From Planctomycetota bacterium (GTDB lineage: Bacteria; Planctomycetota; SZUA-567; H5-PLA8): a stretch of DNA of 64,000 bases. Location of the stretch: positions 62,001-126,000 of the forward strand of contig JAKLKQ010000008.1 in assembly GCA_023150555.1 (NCBI GenBank), read 5' to 3'. The notes below the pieces were generated by a model. The model had not been told where the DNA came from. It saw nothing but the letters and a program-made list of their open reading frames with translations, and did not search any database. This document shows, one piece after another, positions 1 to 7,694 of the stretch; positions within the stretch are counted from its first letter, which is position 1, and each line of letters begins with the position of its first letter. Position numbers and translations under genes: made by a program.

Positions 1-2
1 GC

Positions 3-470
3 GACGGGTTGTACATCGGCGGAAGCGGCTACACGCCGTACTACGTCGACGGGGTGGGCATCGCCTCGGGCGACGACGGCTTCTTCGTCGGGACCGTAAG
101 CACCGATCCGTACTACGGTGCGCGCCGGTACTACGGGCCGGGCTATGGCTACGGTTCGGGCTTCGTCTACTCCGATGGCGGACGCAGCACCGCGGCATCG
201 AACTTCCGGCGCAGCTTCGGGTACTCGCCCGGGATCGTGGCAGGGAACTTCGCCTTCGGCACGAACCTCAGCAACTTCGGCCCGTACTACGGCGGTTATG
301 GCTATGGGGGGTATGGGTACGGCGGCTACGGCAGCGGCTATTCGAGCGGGTCGTACGGCGGCTACGGGATTCACCTGAACGGCGGCTCGAAGAAGTTCAA
401 ATACAGCATCAACATCGGCGGGTTCAGCGGTTCAAGCAGCTTCGGCTCCTCGAGCGGCTTCGGATTCTGA
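3..470 (+). CDS. Gly/Tyr-rich low-complexity protein, 5' end outside window
   Basis: The reading frame is open to the left edge of the window, so the start is unknown; a TTG at position 9 is only the first start-like codon. The visible C-terminal 155 or so residues are dominated by glycine, tyrosine and serine, with tandem GGYGYGGYG units around 289-360 and a Gly/Ser/Phe tail ending SSSGFGF. There is no catalytic motif and no membrane segment in the visible part. Such composition is typical of secreted, surface or aggregating low-complexity proteins; no function can be assigned. Its last 39 bases overlap the 3' end of the convergent membrane-protein gene, which is unusual for two unrelated genes. 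Confidence 0.6.
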   Translation, partial: DGLYIGGSGYTPYYVDGVGIASGDDGFFVGTVSTDPYYGARRYYGPGYGYGSGFVYSDGGRSTAASNFRRSFGYSPGIVAGNFAFGTNLSNFGPYYGGYGYGGYGYGGYGSGYSSGSYGGYGIHLNGGSKKFKYSINIGGFSGSSSFGSSSGFGF

Positions 471-1355
471 CGCCGCGCCCGCCGCGCCGCCCGCGCGCGA
501 ACCCGCCAGTAGGTCTCCGGTGAGCAGCAGCACTATACCCCACACGCCCAACCCAAGGATCAGCCCCGGCGCCAGCGCTGCGGGCCCACCGCCCGCCGAA
601 GGTTCGTTGCGCCCCGGCCAAAGGCGCGGGTACGAGATCAGGCGATCCGAACCGATCCACAGGACGTAGGTGTGGTGCCCGCGCACCAGATCGAAGCCCG
701 ACCGGCTGCGGTTCCAGGCCTCGGCCATGCCGCCCATGGGGCTGAGCGCCAGCACCGCACGCGCGCCAGCGTCGGCGCGCGCCATGGTGCGTTCGCGCTC
801 CTGCTCGGTAGCCGCTTCGCTGCCGTAGAAGCCCTGCAGGATCGGGCGCGTCCAGAAGATCCCGCCGGCCATCAACGCCAGCGCCAACGCCAGTGCCATG
901 CGCGTTATTCCAGCGCAGCGCTTGCAGAACAAAAGGAGGAACGCCGCGGCGCCCAGGAGCGCGGCAGCTTGCGCTGCGGTCAGCGCGGCCATGGTCGCCG
1001 CCGCCGAAATCGGGGCGCCGCACAGGGCCAGGCCCGCGAACGCGGTGACCGAGAACAGGCTCGTCTCCATCCATGCGCGCAAGAACGGCCAGCCCACGCT
1101 GCTCTGCAGGGGCAGCCGCGCGAGCGCGACGGCGAGCAGCGCGAGGTTCAGCAGGAAGGATGCCGCCTTGGTGCTCTGGGGGATCGCCAGGGCTGCGCCG
1201 GCCGAAGGCAGGACGGGAAAGAAGCCGTTCAGCAGCCAGGGCAGTGCATAGCCCGCGAGCAGCGCGGCGGCAGTCCACGGGGCGGACCGGATGAAGGTGC
1301 GCTTTACGGCGAGCGGCAGGGCGCGCAGCGACGCGTGGAAGCCGGAGGCGTCCAT
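432..1355 (-). CDS. Polytopic membrane protein of unknown function
   Basis: A 307-residue protein with about six hydrophobic segments (roughly residues 27-46, 64-84, 98-117, 118-140, 150-167 and 262-286) and one long soluble loop (about 170-260) between the fifth and sixth. The loop contains charged stretches and a GGMAEAWNR sequence but no motif I recognise. The start ATG lies 7 bp after the stop of the HEAT-repeat gene on the same strand, so the two are probably co-transcribed. The C-terminus is Ala/Glu-rich and its coding end overlaps the Gly/Tyr-rich gene on the other strand. It could be a transporter permease-like subunit, but no ATPase partner is visible. Confidence 0.7.
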   Translation of the reverse strand: MDASGFHASLRALPLAVKRTFIRSAPWTAAALLAGYALPWLLNGFFPVLPSAGAALAIPQSTKAASFLLNLALLAVALARLPLQSSVGWPFLRAWMETSLFSVTAFAGLALCGAPISAAATMAALTAAQAAALLGAAAFLLLFCKRCAGITRMALALALALMAGGIFWTRPILQGFYGSEAATEQERERTMARADAGARAVLALSPMGGMAEAWNRSRSGFDLVRGHHTYVLWIGSDRLISYPRLWPGRNEPSAGGGPAALAPGLILGLGVWGIVLLLTGDLLAGSRAGGAAGAASESEAARGAEAA

Positions 1356-1362
1356 GCGCGGG

Positions 1363-3126
1363 TCAGGGCTTGGGGCCGGACTTGGGGTCGGTCTTGGGAT
1401 CGGCGTCGGCCGTCTTCTTGGTGTCGCCCGGGTCCTTGGCGGCGCCGCTGTCGTCGAGGGGCTCGAAGACCAGCCAGCACTTCGTGCCGGTGGGCGGTAC
1501 GGCCGCGCGGTTGACCTCGTAGTAGCCCGAGGCCTGGTCCTGGCCGACGTTGGCCTTCTCGGCGCTCTCGTCGGGCAGGTTCATCAGCGCGTTGGGATCG
1601 TCCATTAGCGCCACGATGGACTTCTCGATGCGCACCATCAGCACTTCGTTCCCGTCGGGCAGGCGCTCCATCCGGGAGCCGGTGAAGGCCCAGGGCGTGC
1701 GCTTCATCGGGGCGCCGGTGCCCGCGTCCCAGATTAGCGTCTCCAGGGGCACGCGGACCGTCTTCTTTTCGGTGCCGGCCGGCGTCTGCGTTTCGCGTTC
1801 GAACTCGACCGAGAACTGCACGCGCGAGCCCTTGCGGACCGGGATGCGCCCGCGCTGGCGCACGATGTCGGCGGGTGCGTACTCGCAGGCGAAGAGCGTG
1901 TAGAAGACGTCCATGGGCGGGCAGTCGAGTGCCAGGATGCATTCGTGGAGCTTTGCGTTCTCGCCCTTGCAGACGACGGCGTATTCCAGCGGGCCCTGCT
2001 CGAGCTTGAACTCGCCCTCGATCGCGATGATGCGGCGTTTCTTGTCGAAGAAGAGGGCCTTCTCCTTCTTGTGCTGCTCCATGCCCTTGCGGTCCAGGAC
2101 CGGCAGGCCCGAGGGCACGACGTAAAGGTCGCCCAGCAGGGTCTTGGCCAGGCCGCGGTGAGGCGCCTCGGGGCTGAGCATCGCCTGCATCAGCGCGTCC
2201 TTGGCGGACGGCCCGGTCTTCTTGAGTTCGGCGAAGGCCTCTGCGCGCGTTGGCGCCTTCTCCAGCCGCGTGACGAGCACGAAGGGCCGGCTTTCCTGTG
2301 CGGCCTTGGTGATCATTTCATTGTCGAACTTCAGCGCGGCATCGATCACCGCCAGGCTCTCGGGCCGCCCTATGGTCGTCAGCGCGCGCAACGCGGCGGC
2401 GCGAACCTCCGGCGTGCGCTTCTCGTCGGCGGCCAACTCTTCGACGCTGACGGCGCGTTCCTGCATCCCGGCCAGGCCGATCGCTTCCAGCGCCGCAGCC
2501 ACGGCCGAAGCGCGGTCGGTCTTCAACGCCTCCTCCACGCGTTTGCTCAGGGTCTCGTAATGGTCCTTCTGGCGCTCGCGCCAGCGAAGGTACGCCGCCA
2601 CGTGGCCCAGGTGAATCAGGGCCGCGTCGCGCAGTTCGGGCACCTTGCTCTGGCTGGCCGCCAGCAGGCCGTCGAAGGCCGTGTTGTTGCGGTAGGTGAC
2701 GTACAGTTCGCCGAGGTGTTTGACGCAGATCGTCTTCCAGGCCAGGGGCTGGGCGGCGTCCTCGATCATGCCGACGACGTCGTCGGGCAGGTACGTCAGC
2801 GACCAGTAGCCCAGCGTGCGCAGCGCCATGTCGCGGATCTGATTGTCCGCGTCGGCTTGGTGGATCAGCCAGCGCAGCGCCGTCGCGCAGGGTTCGTCCT
2901 TGTTGCGGTTGGCCAGCTCGTCGATCTCCTTGAGCTTCTCGTCATGCGTGACCTTGGGGTCCGAGGAGAACGTCTTGGCCAGGTCGGCGGGCACCGGATC
3001 GGGCTTGCCGACGGGACAGTAGGCGGCGGGCGCCTCCTGGCCGGCCTGCGCCGAACAGTTCGGAGCGCCGGCCCACAACAGCAGGCCGAGCGCGATCCAG
3101 GAAAAGGTCAGGACGCGTTTCGTCAT
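1363..3126 (-). CDS. Secreted HEAT-repeat protein
   Basis: A 587-residue protein. I chose the ATG at 3126 because AAGGTG lies 6 nt upstream and the next residues form a signal peptide (MTKRVLTFSW, hydrophobic core, cleavage plausible after SAQA). An upstream in-frame ATG would add nine residues that spoil the signal. Residues of about 50-330 are alpha-helical repeats of HEAT/armadillo type, with repeated helix pairs such as DMALRTLGYW and RDAALIHLGHVAAYL. The C-terminal 250 residues look like a beta-rich domain with no family I can name. It is followed 7 bp later by a membrane protein gene, suggesting that the exported scaffold and membrane protein act together. Confidence 0.8.
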   Translation of the reverse strand: MTKRVLTFSWIALGLLLWAGAPNCSAQAGQEAPAAYCPVGKPDPVPADLAKTFSSDPKVTHDEKLKEIDELANRNKDEPCATALRWLIHQADADNQIRDMALRTLGYWSLTYLPDDVVGMIEDAAQPLAWKTICVKHLGELYVTYRNNTAFDGLLAASQSKVPELRDAALIHLGHVAAYLRWRERQKDHYETLSKRVEEALKTDRASAVAAALEAIGLAGMQERAVSVEELAADEKRTPEVRAAALRALTTIGRPESLAVIDAALKFDNEMITKAAQESRPFVLVTRLEKAPTRAEAFAELKKTGPSAKDALMQAMLSPEAPHRGLAKTLLGDLYVVPSGLPVLDRKGMEQHKKEKALFFDKKRRIIAIEGEFKLEQGPLEYAVVCKGENAKLHECILALDCPPMDVFYTLFACEYAPADIVRQRGRIPVRKGSRVQFSVEFERETQTPAGTEKKTVRVPLETLIWDAGTGAPMKRTPWAFTGSRMERLPDGNEVLMVRIEKSIVALMDDPNALMNLPDESAEKANVGQDQASGYYEVNRAAVPPTGTKCWLVFEPLDDSGAAKDPGDTKKTADADPKTDPKSGPKP

Positions 3127-3393
3127 CGGGGCACCTTGAATTCCTTGCGCCAAAAAACTATGGGCCAGTTCTCTATTTAGACGTTCGCCGATTGCCTTTT
3201 GAAAGCATCTACGACGGAAACCGCTTACGCCTTTTTAAGGACACGAAAATCCAATGCCGAGGTTCACAATTTAACACCACATTCGGAGCCTAATGCGGCA
3301 TCTTAACCCGCGAAGCTGAAAATACTTGCAGGAAATCTGCCGGCGCAATCCTCGCACGTCCGCCACGTGCAGTCTCGGCTGTACAATGCGCCG

Positions 3394-5955
3394 TCAAGGA
3401 GTGTCTGATTGCTGAGCAACCGCCGATTCGTCCGCGTCCAGAAGGAGGACGGTTCCCAGGTTGCCGTCGACCCGGATGCGCTGCCCGGTGCGGAGGTTCC
3501 GCGTCGCGCCGGTGCAACTCGCCACCGCCGGCAGGCCCATCTCCCGGGCCACGACTGCTCCGTGCGAGAGCACCCCGCCGACTTCCATTACCAGCCCGCC
3601 GGCGCGCGCGAACAGCGGCGTCCAACCCGGATCGACGCTCCGCGCCACCAGCACTTCGCCTTGTGCGAGCTTGCGCGCTTCCTCGAAGTTTGCCGCCACG
3701 CGCGCGGGGCCTTCGGCGACGCCGCTGGAGATCGGCACGCCCTGCCAGGCCGCGCTTCCCTCGGCGCGTTCGCCGTCCAGGCGCACCGGGTGGCCGTCGC
3801 TGCGCAGCACGTCGGGGAAGTTCAGGCGCTTCCATTGTTCAAACTGCCTGCGGCGCGCGCGCGCCAGCCGCCGGACCGCCGCATTCTCGGGCGGGTCTTT
3901 ACCGCAGCACTCGTTGAGCTCTGCGACTTTAAGCATGAAGACGTCGTCGCGGTGCTCAAGGGCCCCGCGCGCGACCAGGCCGTCGGCGGCGCGCAGCGTC
4001 AATGCACGCACACGGTCCCAGACGGGCATCCAGAAGAGATGCTTCGCGTCCTCGCGCACCGGCGCCATGCGCCGCGCGTGCGGAAGCAGCCAGCGCAGCA
4101 ATGCGGCGCGGGCACGGCCCAGCACGCCTCGCGCGGCGATCGTCTCGAGCAGCGCCGCGGCCCGGTCCTTCCCGGTTTCGGCGTTCCCGCCGTTGGCGCG
4201 CGCCTCTTCGGCGGCGGGACTCGATGTTGCGGCGAGCGCCAGTTCCAGAGCCAACTCTGGCGCTTCGTGCAGGCGCGGGCGCGAGAGGTCCTGCTCGGCC
4301 GGCCCGCGGTGCCCGAACTCGGCGAGGAACGCTCGCAGCGCTTCGCGCTCGGCCGCCGGCAAAGCGTGCGGCGCGCAGGGGGCCTGGACGCCGGCGGCGC
4401 GCAGTCGCACGCCCATCGCGCGCAGCGCGCGTTCCATGCGCACGGTCCCGCTGGGATTGCCGGCAGTCAGCGCGACGGTCTCGACAAACGGGCGGCCCGC
4501 CCAGCGCGCGGCCAGCGAAGCCCATCCCAGCGGTAGAAAGAGGAGGCGAAAGCATCCCATCAGCGGAACGATCGCGGGCAGAAAGCCGGTCAGGATCCCC
4601 TGGGCGCGCCGCCAGGCCTCGTCCGGCGCGAGTTCCCGCGCGGGCATGGTTCCGGACAACGCGATCAGGCGCTGCGCCGCCGTGCCAAAGGCCTGGATGG
4701 CCGCCTCGCCCTGCCACAGCGCACGGAGTCCCAGGACGAGCATGTACGCCTCGATGGCCAGCATGCGCAGCGCCAGGCAAGCCCGCAGGTGCCCTGGCGG
4801 CAGGCGAACGGGAACGATCCGGCCTTCGGCACGCAGTTGCTCGATGGCCGCGGCCATGCGCGCGTCGATGAGGCGGAACTGCTTCAGGCTGAAGCGGTTC
4901 AGCAGGTTCAGGTAGGCGAACATCGAGACGTTCCAGCAGACGCGCCCGGCGATGCATTCCACGGGGAACGCGCCGGTGGTGCGGCCGAGGCTGCGGAAGG
5001 GTTCGGGCCAGCGTTGGGCGCCGTGCGCGTCGAGCAGCGCGTCCCAGGAAAGTGTGGGCACGGGGCCGGGCATCGTCTCGGCGAAGTTGCCGTGAAACCA
5101 CACTTCAGGGTCGCACAGCGGACGGCGAGGCGGCAGCGGAAAGGTGGGCGTCGTTACCGGGCGTGCCTGCAGCAGCCACAGGCGTTCGCCGTCGTGTGCC
5201 CATTCGATGTCCTGCGCTGCGGCGCTTTCGCCGGCCTTCGCGAAATGACCGCGAACCGACTCGGCCAGCGCCGCAACTTCCTGCGCCAGATCCAGAAAGC
5301 CGCCGTCCGCCGGCAGCCCGCGCGCCTCGACCACGTGTCCGCTGCGTGCGTCGATGCGCACGTAGGCCGGTTCGCGTTGTCCGGAGACCAGGGCCTCGCC
5401 CATGCCGGCGACGGCCTCGACCACGGTGAGTTGCTCGATGCCGCTCTCGGGATCGGCCGTGAAGCAGACACCCGCCCAGCGCGCGGCCACCTGGCGCTGG
5501 ACCAGCACCGGCCCGGTCTCCAGCGGCGCCGCGTCGGCATCGAGAGCCCCGGGCGCCTGCCTGCGCGCGTACGCGGCGGCCCGCTCGCTCGTGTACGAAT
5601 CCCGGCAGCGGGCCACGGCGTCCACAAGCGACCGCGAATCGCGGACGCCGAGCACCGTCAGGAACTGGCCGGCGAAGCTGGCGTCCCGGCCGTCTTCGGC
5701 GCGCACGGAGGAGCGGACGGCCAGCGCGCCGCCTTCGGGGCACAGCATTGGAAAGGCCGACTGAAGCGCAAGACGCGCGTCTCCGTCCAGTGCTACGCCA
5801 TCCGGAAGCACCGCGCCTTCGGGCACGGGAAAGCCCGCCGACCGGAGCGCGGCCAGCGCGGCGGCCTTGCCGCCCGCGAGGGTTCGGTTAGCTGCGTCCG
5901 GCGCGGCGAGCGCGATCAAGGGCGGGGGCAGGAGGGCCTGCGGCTGGCGGCTCAT
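3394..5955 (-). CDS. PEP-synthase-like phosphotransferase with rifampin-phosphotransferase architecture
   Basis: An 853-residue protein. Residues 1-310 are the ATP-binding domain of the PPDK/PEP-synthase family, with GGKAAALAALRSAGFPVPEG, AVRSSVRAEDGRDASFAGQ and LLQARPV. The last 90 residues are the swivelling phosphohistidine domain, with GGVLSHGAVVAREMGLPAV placing the catalytic histidine near residue 798. The pyruvate/PEP-binding barrel that follows this domain in true PEP synthase is absent. In its place, a helical domain of about 400 residues sits between the two, carrying FGHRGPAEQDLS. This ATP-domain / substrate-domain / His-domain order and the length match rifampin phosphotransferases and related orphan enzymes. 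It likely transfers the beta-phosphate of ATP to a small molecule; the substrate is unknown. It is transcribed divergently from the CPBP protease gene 51 bp away. Confidence 0.85.
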   Translation of the reverse strand: MSRQPQALLPPPLIALAAPDAANRTLAGGKAAALAALRSAGFPVPEGAVLPDGVALDGDARLALQSAFPMLCPEGGALAVRSSVRAEDGRDASFAGQFLTVLGVRDSRSLVDAVARCRDSYTSERAAAYARRQAPGALDADAAPLETGPVLVQRQVAARWAGVCFTADPESGIEQLTVVEAVAGMGEALVSGQREPAYVRIDARSGHVVEARGLPADGGFLDLAQEVAALAESVRGHFAKAGESAAAQDIEWAHDGERLWLLQARPVTTPTFPLPPRRPLCDPEVWFHGNFAETMPGPVPTLSWDALLDAHGAQRWPEPFRSLGRTTGAFPVECIAGRVCWNVSMFAYLNLLNRFSLKQFRLIDARMAAAIEQLRAEGRIVPVRLPPGHLRACLALRMLAIEAYMLVLGLRALWQGEAAIQAFGTAAQRLIALSGTMPARELAPDEAWRRAQGILTGFLPAIVPLMGCFRLLFLPLGWASLAARWAGRPFVETVALTAGNPSGTVRMERALRAMGVRLRAAGVQAPCAPHALPAAEREALRAFLAEFGHRGPAEQDLSRPRLHEAPELALELALAATSSPAAEEARANGGNAETGKDRAAALLETIAARGVLGRARAALLRWLLPHARRMAPVREDAKHLFWMPVWDRVRALTLRAADGLVARGALEHRDDVFMLKVAELNECCGKDPPENAAVRRLARARRRQFEQWKRLNFPDVLRSDGHPVRLDGERAEGSAAWQGVPISSGVAEGPARVAANFEEARKLAQGEVLVARSVDPGWTPLFARAGGLVMEVGGVLSHGAVVAREMGLPAVASCTGATRNLRTGQRIRVDGNLGTVLLLDADESAVAQQSDTP

Positions 5956-6006
5956 TCGGGCACATGCTACGCTTGCGCACGCGATACGCCAAGCGGACGT
6001 GATTGG

Positions 6007-7305
6007 ATGCAAGCCCGAAGCGAAGGGAGCCTTCCCACCGCAGTGAACGCCGAAACGAATCCCGATCCCGCTCCGCACGAGGAGCCCGTTCCTCCATCGC
6101 CAGCGGCGCCGGAAGGAGGAAGCGAACCGGCCGCGCCGGTGGATTCCTCCGCGCGCGGCGGAATCGAACCCTTCGGTCCGAAGAATCCCTTCGATCGCTG
6201 GCTCGCCGGCGAGTTTCACGCCTTCGCGCTGCTGGGGCTCGCGTGCCTCCTGATCGCCCTGCAAGCTTCGCTGCCGGCCGCAAAGAAAGACGATCCCGCC
6301 CCTGATTCCGCGGTTCCGGTCCGGCCCGCCGAACCCGGCGGCGCGCCCGACGTTCGCGCCGCGCCGGACGAGCGGGCGTTTGCCGAGAACCAGGCGGCGG
6401 TGGGCGCACCTCTGCTGCTATTGATGGTGACCAGTCTCGTGGCCTTCGTGGTGGTCGTGGGTGGAGGCGCCGCCGCGCGCAAGGGTTCGGGCGATTCGTT
6501 CTGGGTGCCGAAGTCGAACTGTTGCCGGCCCGACCTCACGCTGCTGGACCTGTTGGTGGTGTTCGCCTTCTTCGTGGCGCTATTCCCATACCTGAACGCA
6601 GCGACGCAAGCGCTTACGCCGGACGATTGGTGGATAGGGGAAGGCCACCGCCGGATGCCAACCGGCGTCGCCGGCCGCCTGGCTATGATGGCGCAGACCT
6701 TTCTGATGTATTGCGTCGTTGTGGCGGGGGCCGTGGTGCTCGCTCGAAAGCGCGGCGGCCCGAATGGCGCGGCGGGCCTGTGGCCGTTCTGGCCTCGCGG
6801 CGAAGCCGGCGCGCTGGGCGGGCTGGCGCGCGACGCGGTCTACGCGTGGGGGGTGCTGTTCGTCTGCGTCTGGATACCGATGGCCACCAACCTGGTCGGT
6901 CACATGGTCGTGACGGAATGGCTCGGCGCGCCCGACGAGAATCCCGTCGTCACGTTCATGCGGGAGGAACTGCAAGAGCGCCCCAGTGCGGGACTGCTGG
7001 CTTTCGCGCTCATCGCCGCCGCGGTGTGTGCTCCGTTCTTCGAGGAGCTGATTTTTCGCGGCATCGTCTACAACGTGATGCGCCGTTACCTGGGCGTAGC
7101 CGGCGGTGCGGTGGTGGCGTCGGCGCTCTTTGCGCTCGCGCATGGCGTGTGGAGCGACTTCGCCGCGCTTTTCGTGCTCGGGATACTGATGACGTGGATC
7201 TACGAGCGCCGCGGGAACCTGTGGAGCGCCATGGTAGTTCACGCAACAAACAACCTGATCTTCGTCCTAGTGCTCTTCTACCGATACAACGCCCTGAAGA
7301 TGTAA
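6007..7305 (+). CDS. CPBP-family intramembrane metalloprotease
   Basis: A 432-residue membrane protein. The C-terminal third carries the CPBP/Abi (Rce1-like) motifs in order: FFEELIFRG (the EExxxR glutamates and arginine), FALAHG (FxxxH) and VVHATNN (HxxxN). These would form the metal and catalytic site within the membrane. About seven or eight hydrophobic segments are visible. The N-terminal 60 residues are Pro/Glu-rich and probably cytoplasmic. The start is uncertain: ATG at 6007 or GTG at 6043, the latter having GAAGGGA 14 nt upstream. Related proteins act in prenyl-protein processing or bacteriocin self-immunity; here the only neighbour is the divergent phosphotransferase gene, so the role is open. 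Confidence 0.85.
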   Translation: MQARSEGSLPTAVNAETNPDPAPHEEPVPPSPAAPEGGSEPAAPVDSSARGGIEPFGPKNPFDRWLAGEFHAFALLGLACLLIALQASLPAAKKDDPAPDSAVPVRPAEPGGAPDVRAAPDERAFAENQAAVGAPLLLLMVTSLVAFVVVVGGGAAARKGSGDSFWVPKSNCCRPDLTLLDLLVVFAFFVALFPYLNAATQALTPDDWWIGEGHRRMPTGVAGRLAMMAQTFLMYCVVVAGAVVLARKRGGPNGAAGLWPFWPRGEAGALGGLARDAVYAWGVLFVCVWIPMATNLVGHMVVTEWLGAPDENPVVTFMREELQERPSAGLLAFALIAAAVCAPFFEELIFRGIVYNVMRRYLGVAGGAVVASALFALAHGVWSDFAALFVLGILMTWIYERRGNLWSAMVVHATNNLIFVLVLFYRYNALKM

Positions 7306-7451
7306 CCTGTTTAAATTAAATGAGTTATGCATTTTACCTGGGAACCTGTGGAAAACCTGGGAAGGACAATGAGAACAAGGCGTTGGAAGAGCCTAATAAC
7401 GGAGACTTTTGCACTTACGAGGAGGGCGAATTCGCTAACCCTAATATTTGC

Positions 7452-7467
7452 AACACGTTTCGGTGTT
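7452..7467. promoter_or_regulatory. Dyad AACAC-N6-GTGTT upstream of nrdJ
   Basis: A perfect inverted repeat AACAC/GTGTT with a 6-bp centre, 35 bp before the predicted -35 box. It resembles a regulator half-site pair, but its spacing is two bases shorter than the standard NrdR box (ACAC-N8-GTGT). The binding protein is unknown. Confidence 0.3.
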
Positions 7468-7501
7468 AATAAATTGTTTAAATGTAAAACTTTTTCTTGG
7501 C

Positions 7502-7529
7502 TTGACACCACAAAGTCTTGGGGTAGAAA
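7502..7529 (+). promoter_or_regulatory. Predicted nrdJ promoter with NrdR-like dyad in the spacer
   Basis: TTGACA at 7502-7507, a 16-bp spacer and TAGAAA at 7524-7529 form a good sigma-70-type promoter. The spacer is CCACAAAGTCTTGGGG, an imperfect palindrome that matches about 10 of 16 positions of the NrdR box consensus. NrdR repressors commonly bind over ribonucleotide reductase promoters, so position and context fit, but the match is partial. Confidence 0.4.
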
Positions 7530-7694
7530 CACTCCTCGCCGCCTAAATGATGTGGTTTTTAACTAATATCATCAGCGGCGCCGATCGATAAACAACTTTG
7601 AGGATTAGATCTTAGGCCCTACCGAGATTAGGGTTCGAAGGGGTTTTGTTCGGTGTTCCAGGGGCGCCAGTAGATTGGGGGAGCGGAGGAAGCG

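Larger units (their letters stand above)
7306..7694. other. AT-rich 389-bp region upstream of nrdJ
   Basis: No convincing gene. About 7306-7570 is strikingly AT-rich compared with both flanking genes, which suits a control region. It holds a promoter with a dyad in its spacer (7502-7529) and a second dyad (7452-7467). The last 120 bases return to normal composition and end in GGAGGAAG just before the nrdJ start. No B12-box or cobalamin riboswitch fold was recognised. Confidence 0.6.

Noticed and set aside
7306..7694. Cobalamin riboswitch upstream of the B12-dependent reductase
   Set aside because: The region is too AT-rich and no B12 box or multi-stem core is visible; a dyad-bearing promoter explains the region better.
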